64,000 bases of DNA from Cyclobacteriaceae bacterium (GTDB taxonomy: Bacteria; Bacteroidota; Bacteroidia; Cytophagales; Cyclobacteriaceae): positions 1 to 64,000 of the forward strand of contig JAGQYI010000019.1 of NCBI GenBank assembly GCA_020436165.1, given 5' to 3'. The number at the start of each line of letters is the position of its first letter. The stretch's first letter is position 1. The translations under genes were made by a program, and so were the position numbers. The notes under the pieces were generated by a model. It saw only the letters and a list, made by a program, of their open reading frames with translations, ran no database searches and was not told the origin of the DNA. This document shows positions 47,953 to 56,156 of this stretch, in pieces.

Positions 47953-48831
47953 ATGTCAAAGTATGGCAACTTTTTTCTCTTTCTTATCCCGGCAGTAATC
48001 TGGGGTTCTACATGGTTTGCTATAACCTTTCAGTTGGGTAGTGTTGATCCTCTGGTGTCCGTAAGTTACCGGTTTTTGCTTGGAGGAGTTATCTTATTAC
48101 TGTATGCCAGGCTCAGGAAATTGCCACTAAAATTTACAGTAGAACAACATTTAAGGTCAGTGCAGCAGGGCTTCCTGTTGTTCGGGATCAACTATTGGTT
48201 GGTTTATCTGGCGGAGCAAACCCTTGCCAGTGGGCTGGTAGCTGTTGCTTTTTCAACCCTTATATTCTTTAATATTGGTTTTGGCTCTATTTTTATGAAA
48301 GCCAGGATTACGGCTCCTGTAATTATAGGGGCGATTTTAGGCCTTTTGGGTACCGTTCTTATTTATAAAACCGAATTTAAAAACTTTAAGAACTCTCCGG
48401 AGTATATATTGGCTCTGTTATTTGCGATAGGCTCCATCATATCGGCATCGTTGGGAAACATTACCTCGGCAATGAACCAGCGCAGAGCTATGCCGGTGGT
48501 ACAAACTACTGCTTTTGGAATGCTTTACGGTTCTGTTATAATGGCTCTTATTGCGTTGGCTCTGGGTAAGCATTTTACCATCGAAACCTCAACAGCCTAT
48601 CTTCTTTCCCTGGCTTACTTGTCTGTATTTGGTTCTGTAATTGCATTTACTGCCTACCTCACGCTGATAGGTCGTATAGGTGCCGGAAAGGCTGCATATG
48701 CCATTGTTATAGTACCAGTTATTGCCATTTCTATTTCTGTGGTTTACGAAGGTTACCAGCTGGATGGGTTTGCCATTGCAGGTATTTTAATGCTTGTGGT
48801 TGGAAATATAATCGCAATGCTTAAAAAATAG
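47953..48831 (+). CDS. DMT-superfamily (EamA) transporter
   Basis: A 292-residue, ten-helix permease of the drug/metabolite transporter superfamily with two EamA halves; it opens with LIPAVIWGSTWFAITFQLG, the usual first helix. Members export amino acids, purines or drugs; the substrate cannot be predicted. It is 12 bases after the AT-rich lipoprotein gene on the same strand, and 44 bases before an SDR gene. Base composition returns to that of the surrounding chromosome here. Confidence 0.88.
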   Translation: MSKYGNFFLFLIPAVIWGSTWFAITFQLGSVDPLVSVSYRFLLGGVILLLYARLRKLPLKFTVEQHLRSVQQGFLLFGINYWLVYLAEQTLASGLVAVAFSTLIFFNIGFGSIFMKARITAPVIIGAILGLLGTVLIYKTEFKNFKNSPEYILALLFAIGSIISASLGNITSAMNQRRAMPVVQTTAFGMLYGSVIMALIALALGKHFTIETSTAYLLSLAYLSVFGSVIAFTAYLTLIGRIGAGKAAYAIVIVPVIAISISVVYEGYQLDGFAIAGILMLVVGNIIAMLKK

Positions 48832-48875
48832 GATCAGAGTACAATAATACCTACATCATTGTCGACAAATAAAGT

Positions 48876-49901
48876 ATGGAAAAGTCAAAGGTTTTGGTAA
48901 CAGGGGCCACAGGATATATTGGTGGTTGGGTTGTTAAGTATCTTCTGGAAGAAGGATATACAGTGCATATTACGGTCAGAGATAAGTCGAAGAAGAAAAA
49001 ATATGAACATCTGCTGAAACTTGCAGATCAATCCAAAGGAACACTTCAAGTATTTGAAGCTGACCTGCTGGATGGTAATTCATTTATTGAGCCCATGAAA
49101 GATTGCGAAGTGGTATTTCATATTGCTTCACCTTTCATTATCAACAACATTAAAGATCCGCAAACCCAATTGATTGACCCGGCTTTGGAAGGAACCCGTA
49201 ACGTCCTGAATGCAGTAAATACGACCGAATCTGTAAAACGAGTGGTTTTAACTTCGAGCACAGTTGCCATCTGCGGAGATAATGCTGACATGAAAGACCA
49301 GGGACTTAAAGCATTTACCGAACAACATTGGAATACCACAAGTAATTTAAAGCACCAGCCTTATGCATTTTCCAAAGTTTTGGCTGAAAAAGAAGCACAG
49401 AAAATTGCAGATGCACAAAGTCGCTGGTCACTTTCTGTTATAAATCCTGGCTTTGTTATGGGACCTTCATTGGCTGGTTCAACTTCTTCTGGAAGTTTTG
49501 AATTTATTCGGGATTATCTTTCAGGAAAGCTACTGACGGGTGTACCAATGCTTGTATTCAGTTATGTAGATGTAAGGGATGTAGCAAGAGCTCACATTCT
49601 TGCTGCTGAAAAGAACTCTGATGGTCGGCATATTATAACAAACAAAAGCTTTTCAATGCTGGAGGTTTCTAAAATCTTAAAAGGGTCAGCAAAGAAAAAA
49701 GGACTTTTACCAAAGTTTCAGGCTCCCAAATTCATGTTGTATATAATTGGTCCCCTGTTTGGACTATCTTCAAAATTTGTAAGTCGTAATATTGGTTATT
49801 CCATCCAGTTCGATAATTCAAAGAGTAAGGAAAAATTAGGATTGGAATATCGATCCATTGAAACAGCCTTAAAGGAAATGGTAGAGCAAATGGAAAAATA
49901 A
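48876..49901 (+). CDS. extended SDR, dihydroflavonol-reductase-like NAD(P)-dependent epimerase/reductase
   Basis: A 341-residue extended short-chain dehydrogenase: TGATGYIGGWVVKYLLEEGY at the N-terminus (GxxGxxG NADP site), VVLTSSTVAI for the catalytic Ser/Thr region, and YAFSKVLAE for the YxxxK pair near residue 163. It is close to the dihydroflavonol-4-reductase/cinnamyl-CoA-reductase-like branch. The in vivo substrate is unknown. It ends just ahead of the minus-strand terminator of the subtilase gene. Confidence 0.85.
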   Translation: MEKSKVLVTGATGYIGGWVVKYLLEEGYTVHITVRDKSKKKKYEHLLKLADQSKGTLQVFEADLLDGNSFIEPMKDCEVVFHIASPFIINNIKDPQTQLIDPALEGTRNVLNAVNTTESVKRVVLTSSTVAICGDNADMKDQGLKAFTEQHWNTTSNLKHQPYAFSKVLAEKEAQKIADAQSRWSLSVINPGFVMGPSLAGSTSSGSFEFIRDYLSGKLLTGVPMLVFSYVDVRDVARAHILAAEKNSDGRHIITNKSFSMLEVSKILKGSAKKKGLLPKFQAPKFMLYIIGPLFGLSSKFVSRNIGYSIQFDNSKSKEKLGLEYRSIETALKEMVEQMEK

Positions 49902-49930
49902 AATGGCTGCACCATGCAGATGCAGCCACT
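49896..49930 (-). terminator. rho-independent terminator after the subtilase gene
   Basis: A perfect TGGCTGCA/TGCAGCCA stem with a nine-base loop, followed on the minus strand by TTTTATTTTT. It lies between the convergent SDR and subtilase genes and overlaps the last codon of the SDR gene. Confidence 0.7.
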
Positions 49931-49952
49931 TAAACAAATCGGCTGTTTATAA

Positions 49953-51554
49953 TTACTTGGAGCTTATTTTTCTTGAATCAGCCAGCTTTACAGCTTCATA
50001 AGCGTTAATGATACCACCCGAAACAGATAGATCAGTAAAGTCTATTTTCTCGCCTTTAGCACCTGGTTTATTTACCATTAATCCGTCAAAAGTCCGAACA
50101 GAACTCATCAGTATGTCTTTCAGGTCTTCCGGTTTTAAGTTGGGAAAATAGCTTAAAACTAGAGCGGCAACTCCAGCGGCAGCTGGTGAGGCCATGGAAG
50201 TTCCTTGCGCTTCTTTGTATTCATTGTCCGGAGCGGTCGAATATATTTCTACTCCGGGAGCAAAAAGATCAACATTTTTCTTTCCGTAGTTGCTGAACGA
50301 TGCTGCCAGCTTATCATCTCCCCACGAAGAGGCACCTACTTCAATCCAGTTGGTTGCCACTTTTCCTTTGTCTAAATTCTTGGTGGGGTAGTTGTTGGCT
50401 TCATCAGTATCTTCTCCCGAGTTGCCGGCAGCATGCACTAAAAGCACTCCTTTGCTTTCTGCATACTTTACTGCTTCGTCAACATATGGTTTGTTGGGGG
50501 AGAAAGCTTTTCCAAAGCTCATGTTAATTATTTGAGCGCCATTATCAACTGCATAACGTATGGCATTCGCCACATCTTTGTCCCGCTCGTCACCATCTGG
50601 TACAGCCCGAACAGCCATTATTCGTACGTTATTGGCTACTCCATCTATCCCTATGCCGTTATTCCTTTCTGCAGCAATAATACCTGCTACATGAGTTCCA
50701 TGAAAATTATCTGTTCCTTTGCCCGATACATCGTTATTTCCATATCCCACCTCCTTTAAATTGGTTGGGTCATCTCCTACAATTTTTCTGGAATCGTAAT
50801 CAAGATTATACGAATAATTGGCTTGTGTGCCATAATAATCAACGGCCATGTCAAGACTGGAAGCAACATCTTCCATATCCATATCTCCAACTTTAGCCAC
50901 TAAATTGCTCATAAACCCGGCAGCTAATTGAATGATGGGATCTTCTGATTTTACTGTATTTAAATTATCTGTGGTAAGTTTATCCACATCAAGATAGGCT
51001 GTCATTAATTTATTGTAACGCAAAATGGAAGAGCGAAGGCTGTCGTAAAAATGATACTGCATGTCAGCTTTCTGGGCATCGTCTAAATACGCATCCCGAA
51101 CCTGAACCCAATATTCATAATCTGCCTTTTTCGATGGTTTTTTGTTCTCATATTTGGGAAGCAGTTTCTTGTATTCGCGGGTAACTTCGTAGCTATCAGG
51201 CCCAACGTTTTCACCCTCCTTACCTCCAATAAAATTCCATCCATGAATATCATCAACATATCCATTGTGGTCATCATCGATACCATTGCCTGCTATTTCA
51301 TTCGGGTTTGTCCAAATCACATCTTTTAAATCTTCATGATTAATGTCGATACCGGAATCGATAACAGCAACAACTACAGTTTTCGATTTTCTTCCTTTTA
51401 AATACTCATATGCTTTTTCGGTGCTCATACCATTTACCTGGTCATTTTGAGCGTCCAGATTGAACCAATTTTTTGGCGGTTCGTTTTGCGCTAATGCATT
51501 ACTGGCAACAAATAACACCAATACCAGTAAAGAGTTTACTACTTTAATTTTCAT
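49953..51554 (-). CDS. S8 family serine peptidase (subtilase), exported
   Basis: A 533-residue exported subtilisin-like protease (signal VNSLLVLVLFVASNALAQ). The triad is Asp in VVAVIDSGIDINHEDL near residue 62, His in FHGTHVAGIIAAE near 284, and Ser in GTSMASPAAAGVAAL near 449. The spacing from Asp to His is about 220 residues, against about 35 in subtilisin, because of a large insertion. There is no C-terminal sorting domain of the Por (T9SS) type visible, so the route beyond the periplasm is unclear. Confidence 0.92.
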   Translation of the reverse strand: MKIKVVNSLLVLVLFVASNALAQNEPPKNWFNLDAQNDQVNGMSTEKAYEYLKGRKSKTVVVAVIDSGIDINHEDLKDVIWTNPNEIAGNGIDDDHNGYVDDIHGWNFIGGKEGENVGPDSYEVTREYKKLLPKYENKKPSKKADYEYWVQVRDAYLDDAQKADMQYHFYDSLRSSILRYNKLMTAYLDVDKLTTDNLNTVKSEDPIIQLAAGFMSNLVAKVGDMDMEDVASSLDMAVDYYGTQANYSYNLDYDSRKIVGDDPTNLKEVGYGNNDVSGKGTDNFHGTHVAGIIAAERNNGIGIDGVANNVRIMAVRAVPDGDERDKDVANAIRYAVDNGAQIINMSFGKAFSPNKPYVDEAVKYAESKGVLLVHAAGNSGEDTDEANNYPTKNLDKGKVATNWIEVGASSWGDDKLAASFSNYGKKNVDLFAPGVEIYSTAPDNEYKEAQGTSMASPAAAGVAALVLSYFPNLKPEDLKDILMSSVRTFDGLMVNKPGAKGEKIDFTDLSVSGGIINAYEAVKLADSRKISSK

Positions 51555-51715
51555 TCCTATTTTATCCTTTTCAACACGAAAGGTTGCATTAAAGCAACCG
51601 ATTTATAATTTGCGGGGGCAAGTATACCTGTTTTCAGCCAAATCAAATCTTGAATTACACGAGTGGTTGGCGAATCATTCGTCAAAGCTTTCCGCAGATG
51701 ACACCTACATTGTTT

Positions 51716-51723
51716 TATATTTG
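51716..51723 (+). promoter_or_regulatory. candidate -7 element of tatD promoter
   Basis: TATATTTG, TAnnTTTG type, about 20 bases before the TatD ATG. It supports the choice of 51742 as the start over a longer upstream reading frame. Confidence 0.45.
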
Positions 51724-51741
51724 CCCTGTTCAAACTACCTC

Positions 51742-52506
51742 ATGTCATTGATCGAAACGCACGCCCATATTTACCTGAAGGAATTTAAGAATGATCTTCC
51801 TGAAATGATCGACAGGGCAAAGGAGGCTGGGGTTGAGGCTATTTACATGCCAAATGTTGATCACACTACGATTGATGACATGTTAAGGGTTGCAGATGAT
51901 TATCCGGGTTATTGCATACCTATGATGGGGCTGCATCCATGTTCAGTTACAAAAGATTTCGAGAAAGATCTTTACGAAGTGGAAGAATGGTTGAATAAAG
52001 GGATTTTTGCAGCTGTTGGAGAAATGGGCACCGACCTCTACTGGGACAAAACCTATTGGAAGGAACAAAAGGAAGCATTTGTAGTACAGGTTAATTTGGC
52101 TAAAAAGCATAATTTGCCAATCGTAATTCATTGCAGGGAAACCATTGACGAGACTATTGAATTAGTGAAAGCGACAGGGTACGGCAAAGGCGTATTTCAT
52201 TGTTTCACCGGAACGGTAAGCCAGGCAAAAAAGATAACAGGATTGGGATATAAATTGGGTATGGGTGGTGTTACAACATTCAAGAATGGAGGCATGGAGC
52301 CTGTATTGCACGAAATGGATATGCAACACTTTGTGCTGGAAACGGACAGCCCGTATCTGGCTCCGGTGCCTTACAGAGGAAAACGAAATGAGCCTTCCTA
52401 CTTAACTCTCGTACAGGGTAAGATTGCAGCGGAGAAGAATATAACACAGGAGGAAGTATCAGAAAAAACAACCGAAAACGCTAAAAAACTTTTTTCCAAT
52501 GTCTGA
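51742..52506 (+). CDS. TatD-family metal-dependent hydrolase
   Basis: A 254-residue TatD/YcfH-type amidohydrolase-fold enzyme, likely a DNase or D-aminoacyl-tRNA deacylase-like hydrolase. Metal ligands are seen in ETHAHIYLKEF near the start, GEMGTDLYWD (Glu) near 93, IVIHCRETIDE near 130, VFHCFTG near 150 and ETDSPYLAP near 200. I take ATG 51742 because HxH must lie at the N-terminus of this family and a promoter-like -7 element precedes it; the frame is open further upstream. It overlaps the asparaginase gene by eight bases. Confidence 0.9.
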   Translation: MSLIETHAHIYLKEFKNDLPEMIDRAKEAGVEAIYMPNVDHTTIDDMLRVADDYPGYCIPMMGLHPCSVTKDFEKDLYEVEEWLNKGIFAAVGEMGTDLYWDKTYWKEQKEAFVVQVNLAKKHNLPIVIHCRETIDETIELVKATGYGKGVFHCFTGTVSQAKKITGLGYKLGMGGVTTFKNGGMEPVLHEMDMQHFVLETDSPYLAPVPYRGKRNEPSYLTLVQGKIAAEKNITQEEVSEKTTENAKKLFSNV

Positions 52507-53578
52507 GAAGGGATACAAAAAGATTACATACGACATCGCAAGCCCCAACCTTCCGGTAGCCAATATTCTTCTAATCTACACAGGAGGTACTATAGGAATG
52601 GGTGCTTCCGAATCTGGTAAACTGGTGCCTTATGATTTTAAGAAAATGCTAAAGCATATTCCTGAAATCAATACATACGATCTTCATATCACATTTATCT
52701 CTTTTAAAGAGCCGATCGATTCATCGGATATTGCTCCAATTCATTGGAATCATATTATTGAGACCATTGCAGATTACGAAAAAGACCATGATGGGATTGT
52801 GATCTTACATGGTACGGACACCATGGCCTACACTGCCTCAGCGCTTAGTTATGCTTTGAACGGACTTAATAAACCCATAATATTTACCGGAGCTCAACTT
52901 CCTATAACTGTTCCAAGAACAGATGCACGCGAAAATTTGCTTACCTCCCTTGAGATAGCATCCGCAAAAACTAAGGATGGAACACCTGTTGTTCCCGAAG
53001 TTTGCATATTTTTTAACCACTCTTTGGTAAGAGGCAACCGAGCACAAAAAATGGAAAGCGTTAAATTCAATGCTTTCAGATCAGCTAACTATCCGCTTTT
53101 GGCGGAGTCAGGAGTTAGCATACGGTATAATTACTCTTCAATAATGCCTTTCAATAAAAAGGGCAACTCGAAGATTAGAATTCCCAATTGGTTCTTGGGA
53201 GTTGCTATTCTTCCAGTATTCCCTGGCATTACCAGGGAAGCGGTTTTAGCAGTACTGGACAATCCCTCTATTAAAGGAGTGGTTTTAGAAACCTATGGCT
53301 CTGGTAATGCACAAACCAGCGAATGGTTTACTTCGTGTATTAAAAATGCTGTTAAAAATGAGGTATTGATCGTGAATGTTTCGCAATGTGTTGGGGGAGA
53401 GGTTATGCAGGGTATGTATGCCACAAGTGCCCATTTGGAAGAAGCAGGTGTGGTTAGTGGTTCAGATATTACCGTAGAGGCTGCTATTACCAAACTCATG
53501 TTTGTTTTAGGAAGTGAGAAATCTTATAAAAATGCAATAAATAGGATGCTTGAGCCTATTTGCGGAGAATTATCTTAA
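52499..53578 (+). CDS. ansA: type I (cytoplasmic) L-asparaginase
   Basis: A 359-residue asparaginase converting asparagine to aspartate and ammonia. Active-site motifs are present: LIYTGGTIGMG near residue 27, HGTDTMAYTASALSY near 104, and TGAQLP near 130. There is no signal peptide, as expected for AnsA. It overlaps the tatD gene by eight bases, so they are in one transcript. The next feature downstream is tRNA-Ser. Confidence 0.93.
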   Translation: MSEKGYKKITYDIASPNLPVANILLIYTGGTIGMGASESGKLVPYDFKKMLKHIPEINTYDLHITFISFKEPIDSSDIAPIHWNHIIETIADYEKDHDGIVILHGTDTMAYTASALSYALNGLNKPIIFTGAQLPITVPRTDARENLLTSLEIASAKTKDGTPVVPEVCIFFNHSLVRGNRAQKMESVKFNAFRSANYPLLAESGVSIRYNYSSIMPFNKKGNSKIRIPNWFLGVAILPVFPGITREAVLAVLDNPSIKGVVLETYGSGNAQTSEWFTSCIKNAVKNEVLIVNVSQCVGGEVMQGMYATSAHLEEAGVVSGSDITVEAAITKLMFVLGSEKSYKNAINRMLEPICGELS

Positions 53579-53685
53579 CACTGACTTAATCTAGGCTCAA
53601 GGGTTTCACATATTTCAAACATATATTTGCATATAGGTTATTTTTGGTATTTATTTGTGCCCTAAGTTTCGGAAAAAGAGGCTTT

Positions 53686-53773
53686 GGAGAGGTGGCCGAG
53701 TGGTCGAAGGCGCTCGCTTGGAAAGCGAGTGTGCCCCACAAGGGTACCGGGGGTTCGAATCCCTTCCTCTCCG
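53686..53773 (+). tRNA. tRNA-Ser (anticodon GGA)
   Basis: The 88-base sequence folds as a class II tRNA: acceptor GGAGAGG pairs with CCTCTCC, the anticodon stem/loop is CTCGC-TTGGAAA-GCGAG with anticodon GGA (reads UCC and UCU), there is a long variable arm, and the T arm contains GGTTCGAATCC. The discriminator base is G, as required for serine. The CCA end is not encoded. Confidence 0.95.
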
Positions 53774-53840
53774 CGCTTAGAATTGTAATAAATTAACAAA
53801 CTATATAATTGCAAAATATACCTATTTTAATAATTAAATT

Positions 53841-54695
53841 ATGAAACGATTATTTGCTTTCTTGATGTTGATGGGTTTCTTAACCCTTGGAAATTCATGG
53901 ACAGCCGTTGCGCAGGATGACATGAGCAATGACACGACTGCTACTGAAGCTATGGATAGCTCAGCTGTAGCCGGACAAGACTCAGTGGCTGCCGGGCAAG
54001 ATGAGGTGGTAGATCAAACCACAGTTGAAGAAACAGAGGCTGCTGCTACACCTGCCGAAGAAACTTTCCACCAAAGGGTTAAAGAAAAATTTATTGAAGG
54101 TGGATGGCAGTTTATGGGTGCCGTACTACTATGTCTTATCCTTGGTCTAGCCATCTCCATAGAAAGAATAATCACCTTAAACCTTGCTACCACCAATACA
54201 GATAAATTGTTGGCCAAGGTTGAAAAGGCACTTTCTGAAGGCGGTGTTGAAGCTGCTAAAGAAGTAACTAAAAACACCAAAGGCCCTGTAGCTTCTATCT
54301 TTACGCAAGGTTTATTGCGAATTGATGAAGGAGTAGAAATGGTTGAAAAATCAATTATTTCTTACGGTTCAGTTGAAATGGGTCGTTTGGAAAAAGGACT
54401 TGTTTGGGTATCTCTGTTTATATCTCTTGCTCCTATGCTTGGTTTCATGGGTACAGTAATTGGTATGATCGATGCATTTGATGCGATCGAAGCAGCGGGT
54501 GATATCTCTCCTCAAGTTGTTGCAAACGGTATTAAAGTTGCCCTTCTTACCACAGTAGGTGGTCTTATAGTTGGGGTTATTCTACAGGTATTCTACAACT
54601 ATCTGGTATCTAAAATTGATTCACTTGTAAACACTATGGAAGATGCTTCTATTTCTTTTGTAGACTTACTTGTGCATTACAACCAATCAAAATAA
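53841..54695 (+). CDS. exbB: ExbB/TolQ-type proton channel protein
   Basis: A 284-residue MotA/TolQ/ExbB family protein with a signal peptide-like start (LFAFLMLMGFLTLGNS) and an acidic Ser/Ala/Glu-rich periplasmic segment (residues ~27-70). A three-helix channel core follows, with LAPMLGFMGTVIGMIDAFDA near residue 205 and LLTTVGGLIVGVILQVFYN near 245. With ExbD it uses proton flow to drive TonB-type transport. The first gene of a four-gene block, it starts 67 bases after the tRNA-Ser. Confidence 0.9.
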   Translation: MKRLFAFLMLMGFLTLGNSWTAVAQDDMSNDTTATEAMDSSAVAGQDSVAAGQDEVVDQTTVEETEAAATPAEETFHQRVKEKFIEGGWQFMGAVLLCLILGLAISIERIITLNLATTNTDKLLAKVEKALSEGGVEAAKEVTKNTKGPVASIFTQGLLRIDEGVEMVEKSIISYGSVEMGRLEKGLVWVSLFISLAPMLGFMGTVIGMIDAFDAIEAAGDISPQVVANGIKVALLTTVGGLIVGVILQVFYNYLVSKIDSLVNTMEDASISFVDLLVHYNQSK

Positions 54696-54719
54696 TAACA
54701 CCTAAACGCACATAAAGAT

Positions 54720-55052
54720 ATGGAAGGATTTGTTGCAAATTTCGGATTGTGGTTAGCTTATATCTTAGTGATCGTGGGCGTGATTCTAGCTGTTGTATTC
54801 CCAATAATTTCATCAGTAAGCGAACCCAAGAAAATGGTTAAAACAGCCGTTGGAGTGGTAGGTATATTGGTGTTTTTTGGAATAGGCTATGCGGTTTCAG
54901 GATCAGAGGTTACGGCTAAATACATTGAATCAGGTGTTGATACTGCCGGCTTGTCTAAAATGATAGGCGGTATGTTGTCAATGGTTTACATACTAATGGC
55001 GGTTGCCGCTGCTGGTATTGTTTATACTGAATTGAATAAGGCTATTAAATAA
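54720..55052 (+). CDS. small membrane protein between exbB and exbD
   Basis: A 110-residue protein with three membrane helices (residues ~10-30, ~40-60, ~85-103) and no known domain that I recognise; sequences such as FGLWLAYILVIVGVILAVVF and LSMVYILMAVAAAGIVY make up the helices. It sits 24 bases after exbB and five before exbD. This same position is occupied by similar small proteins in other Bacteroidota, so it is probably a conserved accessory part of the proton channel complex. Confidence 0.7.
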   Translation: MEGFVANFGLWLAYILVIVGVILAVVFPIISSVSEPKKMVKTAVGVVGILVFFGIGYAVSGSEVTAKYIESGVDTAGLSKMIGGMLSMVYILMAVAAAGIVYTELNKAIK

Positions 55053-55057
55053 AGAAT

Positions 55058-55615
55058 ATGGCAAGAAGTAAAAGAAGGGGTGCCGCGGAAATTAATTCCA
55101 GCTCAATGGCGGATATCGCATTCCTGTTGCTGATATTCTTTTTGGTTACTACAACCATAGCCAATGACAAGGGATTGACACTTCAGTTGCCTCCTGACCC
55201 TGATCAGATTCAGGACGTTGATATCAAAATGAAGGAGAGAAATATTTTTAAAATACTTATTAACTCTTCTGATAAACTTTTGGTTGAAAACGAACCTTTG
55301 AATGATGTTCATAAATTAAGGGAAATGATTAAGAAACACGTGCTTAATTATGGAAGAGATCCTGAATTGTCAGAGAATCCAGAAAAAGCAGTGATTTCTT
55401 TGAAGGCAAACCGAGGTACAAGCTATGATATGTTCATAGCCGTGTACAACGAGGCTCAGGGTGCATATTATGACATATATGCCCAAAAGGCTGGTGTAAC
55501 TAATGCCAAATGGAGAGAATTGTCTTCAGATTTAAGTAATCCGGATAACAAGGCTTTGTACGATAAAGCTAGGGAAGGAATTCCAATGTCTATATCAATT
55601 GCAGAACCGAATTAA
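55058..55615 (+). CDS. exbD: ExbD/TolR-type biopolymer transport protein
   Basis: A 185-residue ExbD with one membrane helix containing the proton-carrying Asp (MADIAFLLLIFFLVTTTI, residues ~17-34). A longer-than-usual periplasmic domain follows. It is the first of two consecutive exbD genes, five bases after the small membrane protein. Paralogous pairs of ExbD are normal in Bacteroidota, often because the complex is hetero-oligomeric. Confidence 0.9.
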   Translation: MARSKRRGAAEINSSSMADIAFLLLIFFLVTTTIANDKGLTLQLPPDPDQIQDVDIKMKERNIFKILINSSDKLLVENEPLNDVHKLREMIKKHVLNYGRDPELSENPEKAVISLKANRGTSYDMFIAVYNEAQGAYYDIYAQKAGVTNAKWRELSSDLSNPDNKALYDKAREGIPMSISIAEPN

Positions 55616-55624
55616 TAGATAACC

Positions 55625-56086
55625 ATGTCAAAATTTAAGAAAAAGTCGAATACAAGTCAGGAAATACCAACTTCAGCGTTGCCTGATATTATTTTTATGC
55701 TGCTTTTCTTTTTCATGGTTACCACGGTATTGAGGGAGACCACGATAAACGTTAGGCAAAAAGTTCCTCAAGCAACAGAGCTTAGAAAGTTACAGCGTAA
55801 ATCATTGGTAAGTTACTTGTATGTTGGAGAGCCTAAAAACACAGTTCTTTATGGAGATGAGCCTAAAATACAAGTGAATGATGTTTTCATCGAACCAAAG
55901 GACATTATCCTATGGGTATCAAAAGAAAAGGATAAGCTTACTGAGGCAGAACGTGACCAGATCACAATAGCCATGAAAGCTGATGAGGATGTAAAAATGG
56001 GGTTAGTGTCAGATATTGAGATGCAGTTGCGTAAAGCAAATGCGCGAAAAATGATGTTCTCCGTTCGTCAAAAAACAGATGACTAA
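55625..56086 (+). CDS. exbD: second ExbD-type biopolymer transport protein
   Basis: A 153-residue ExbD paralogue with the membrane Asp in LPDIIFMLLFFFMVTTVLRE (residues ~19-38) and a short periplasmic C-terminal domain. It is nine bases after the first exbD, and ends at a strong terminator, so no tonB follows in this transcript. The TonB partner must be encoded elsewhere. Confidence 0.9.
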   Translation: MSKFKKKSNTSQEIPTSALPDIIFMLLFFFMVTTVLRETTINVRQKVPQATELRKLQRKSLVSYLYVGEPKNTVLYGDEPKIQVNDVFIEPKDIILWVSKEKDKLTEAERDQITIAMKADEDVKMGLVSDIEMQLRKANARKMMFSVRQKTDD

Positions 56087-56108
56087 AGCAAATATGTTTT
56101 TATAATGT

Positions 56109-56144
56109 AAAGGTCTTCCTATTTTAGGAAGACCTTTTTGTTTT
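56109..56144 (+). terminator. rho-independent terminator of the exbB/exbD operon
   Basis: A perfect 13-base stem (AAAGGTCTTCCTA with its complement, three-base loop) running into TTTTTGTTTT. It separates the second exbD from the MFS gene. Confidence 0.9.
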
Positions 56145-56156
56145 AGTTGGTTATGT

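Noticed and set aside
51582-51599. GGTTGC/GCAACC hairpin in the subtilase leader as a riboswitch or attenuator
   Set aside because: A single six-pair hairpin with no conserved motif and no T-run is too little to support a regulatory RNA.
51460-51741. Upstream extension of the TatD reading frame
   Set aside because: It overlaps the start of the subtilase gene on the other strand, lacks TatD similarity, and a promoter-like -7 element lies just before ATG 51742.
53620-53660. Promoter for tRNA-Ser with TTTG and TATTTTTG
   Set aside because: The two elements are only nine bases apart; the alternative pairing has an imperfect -7, so no call was made.
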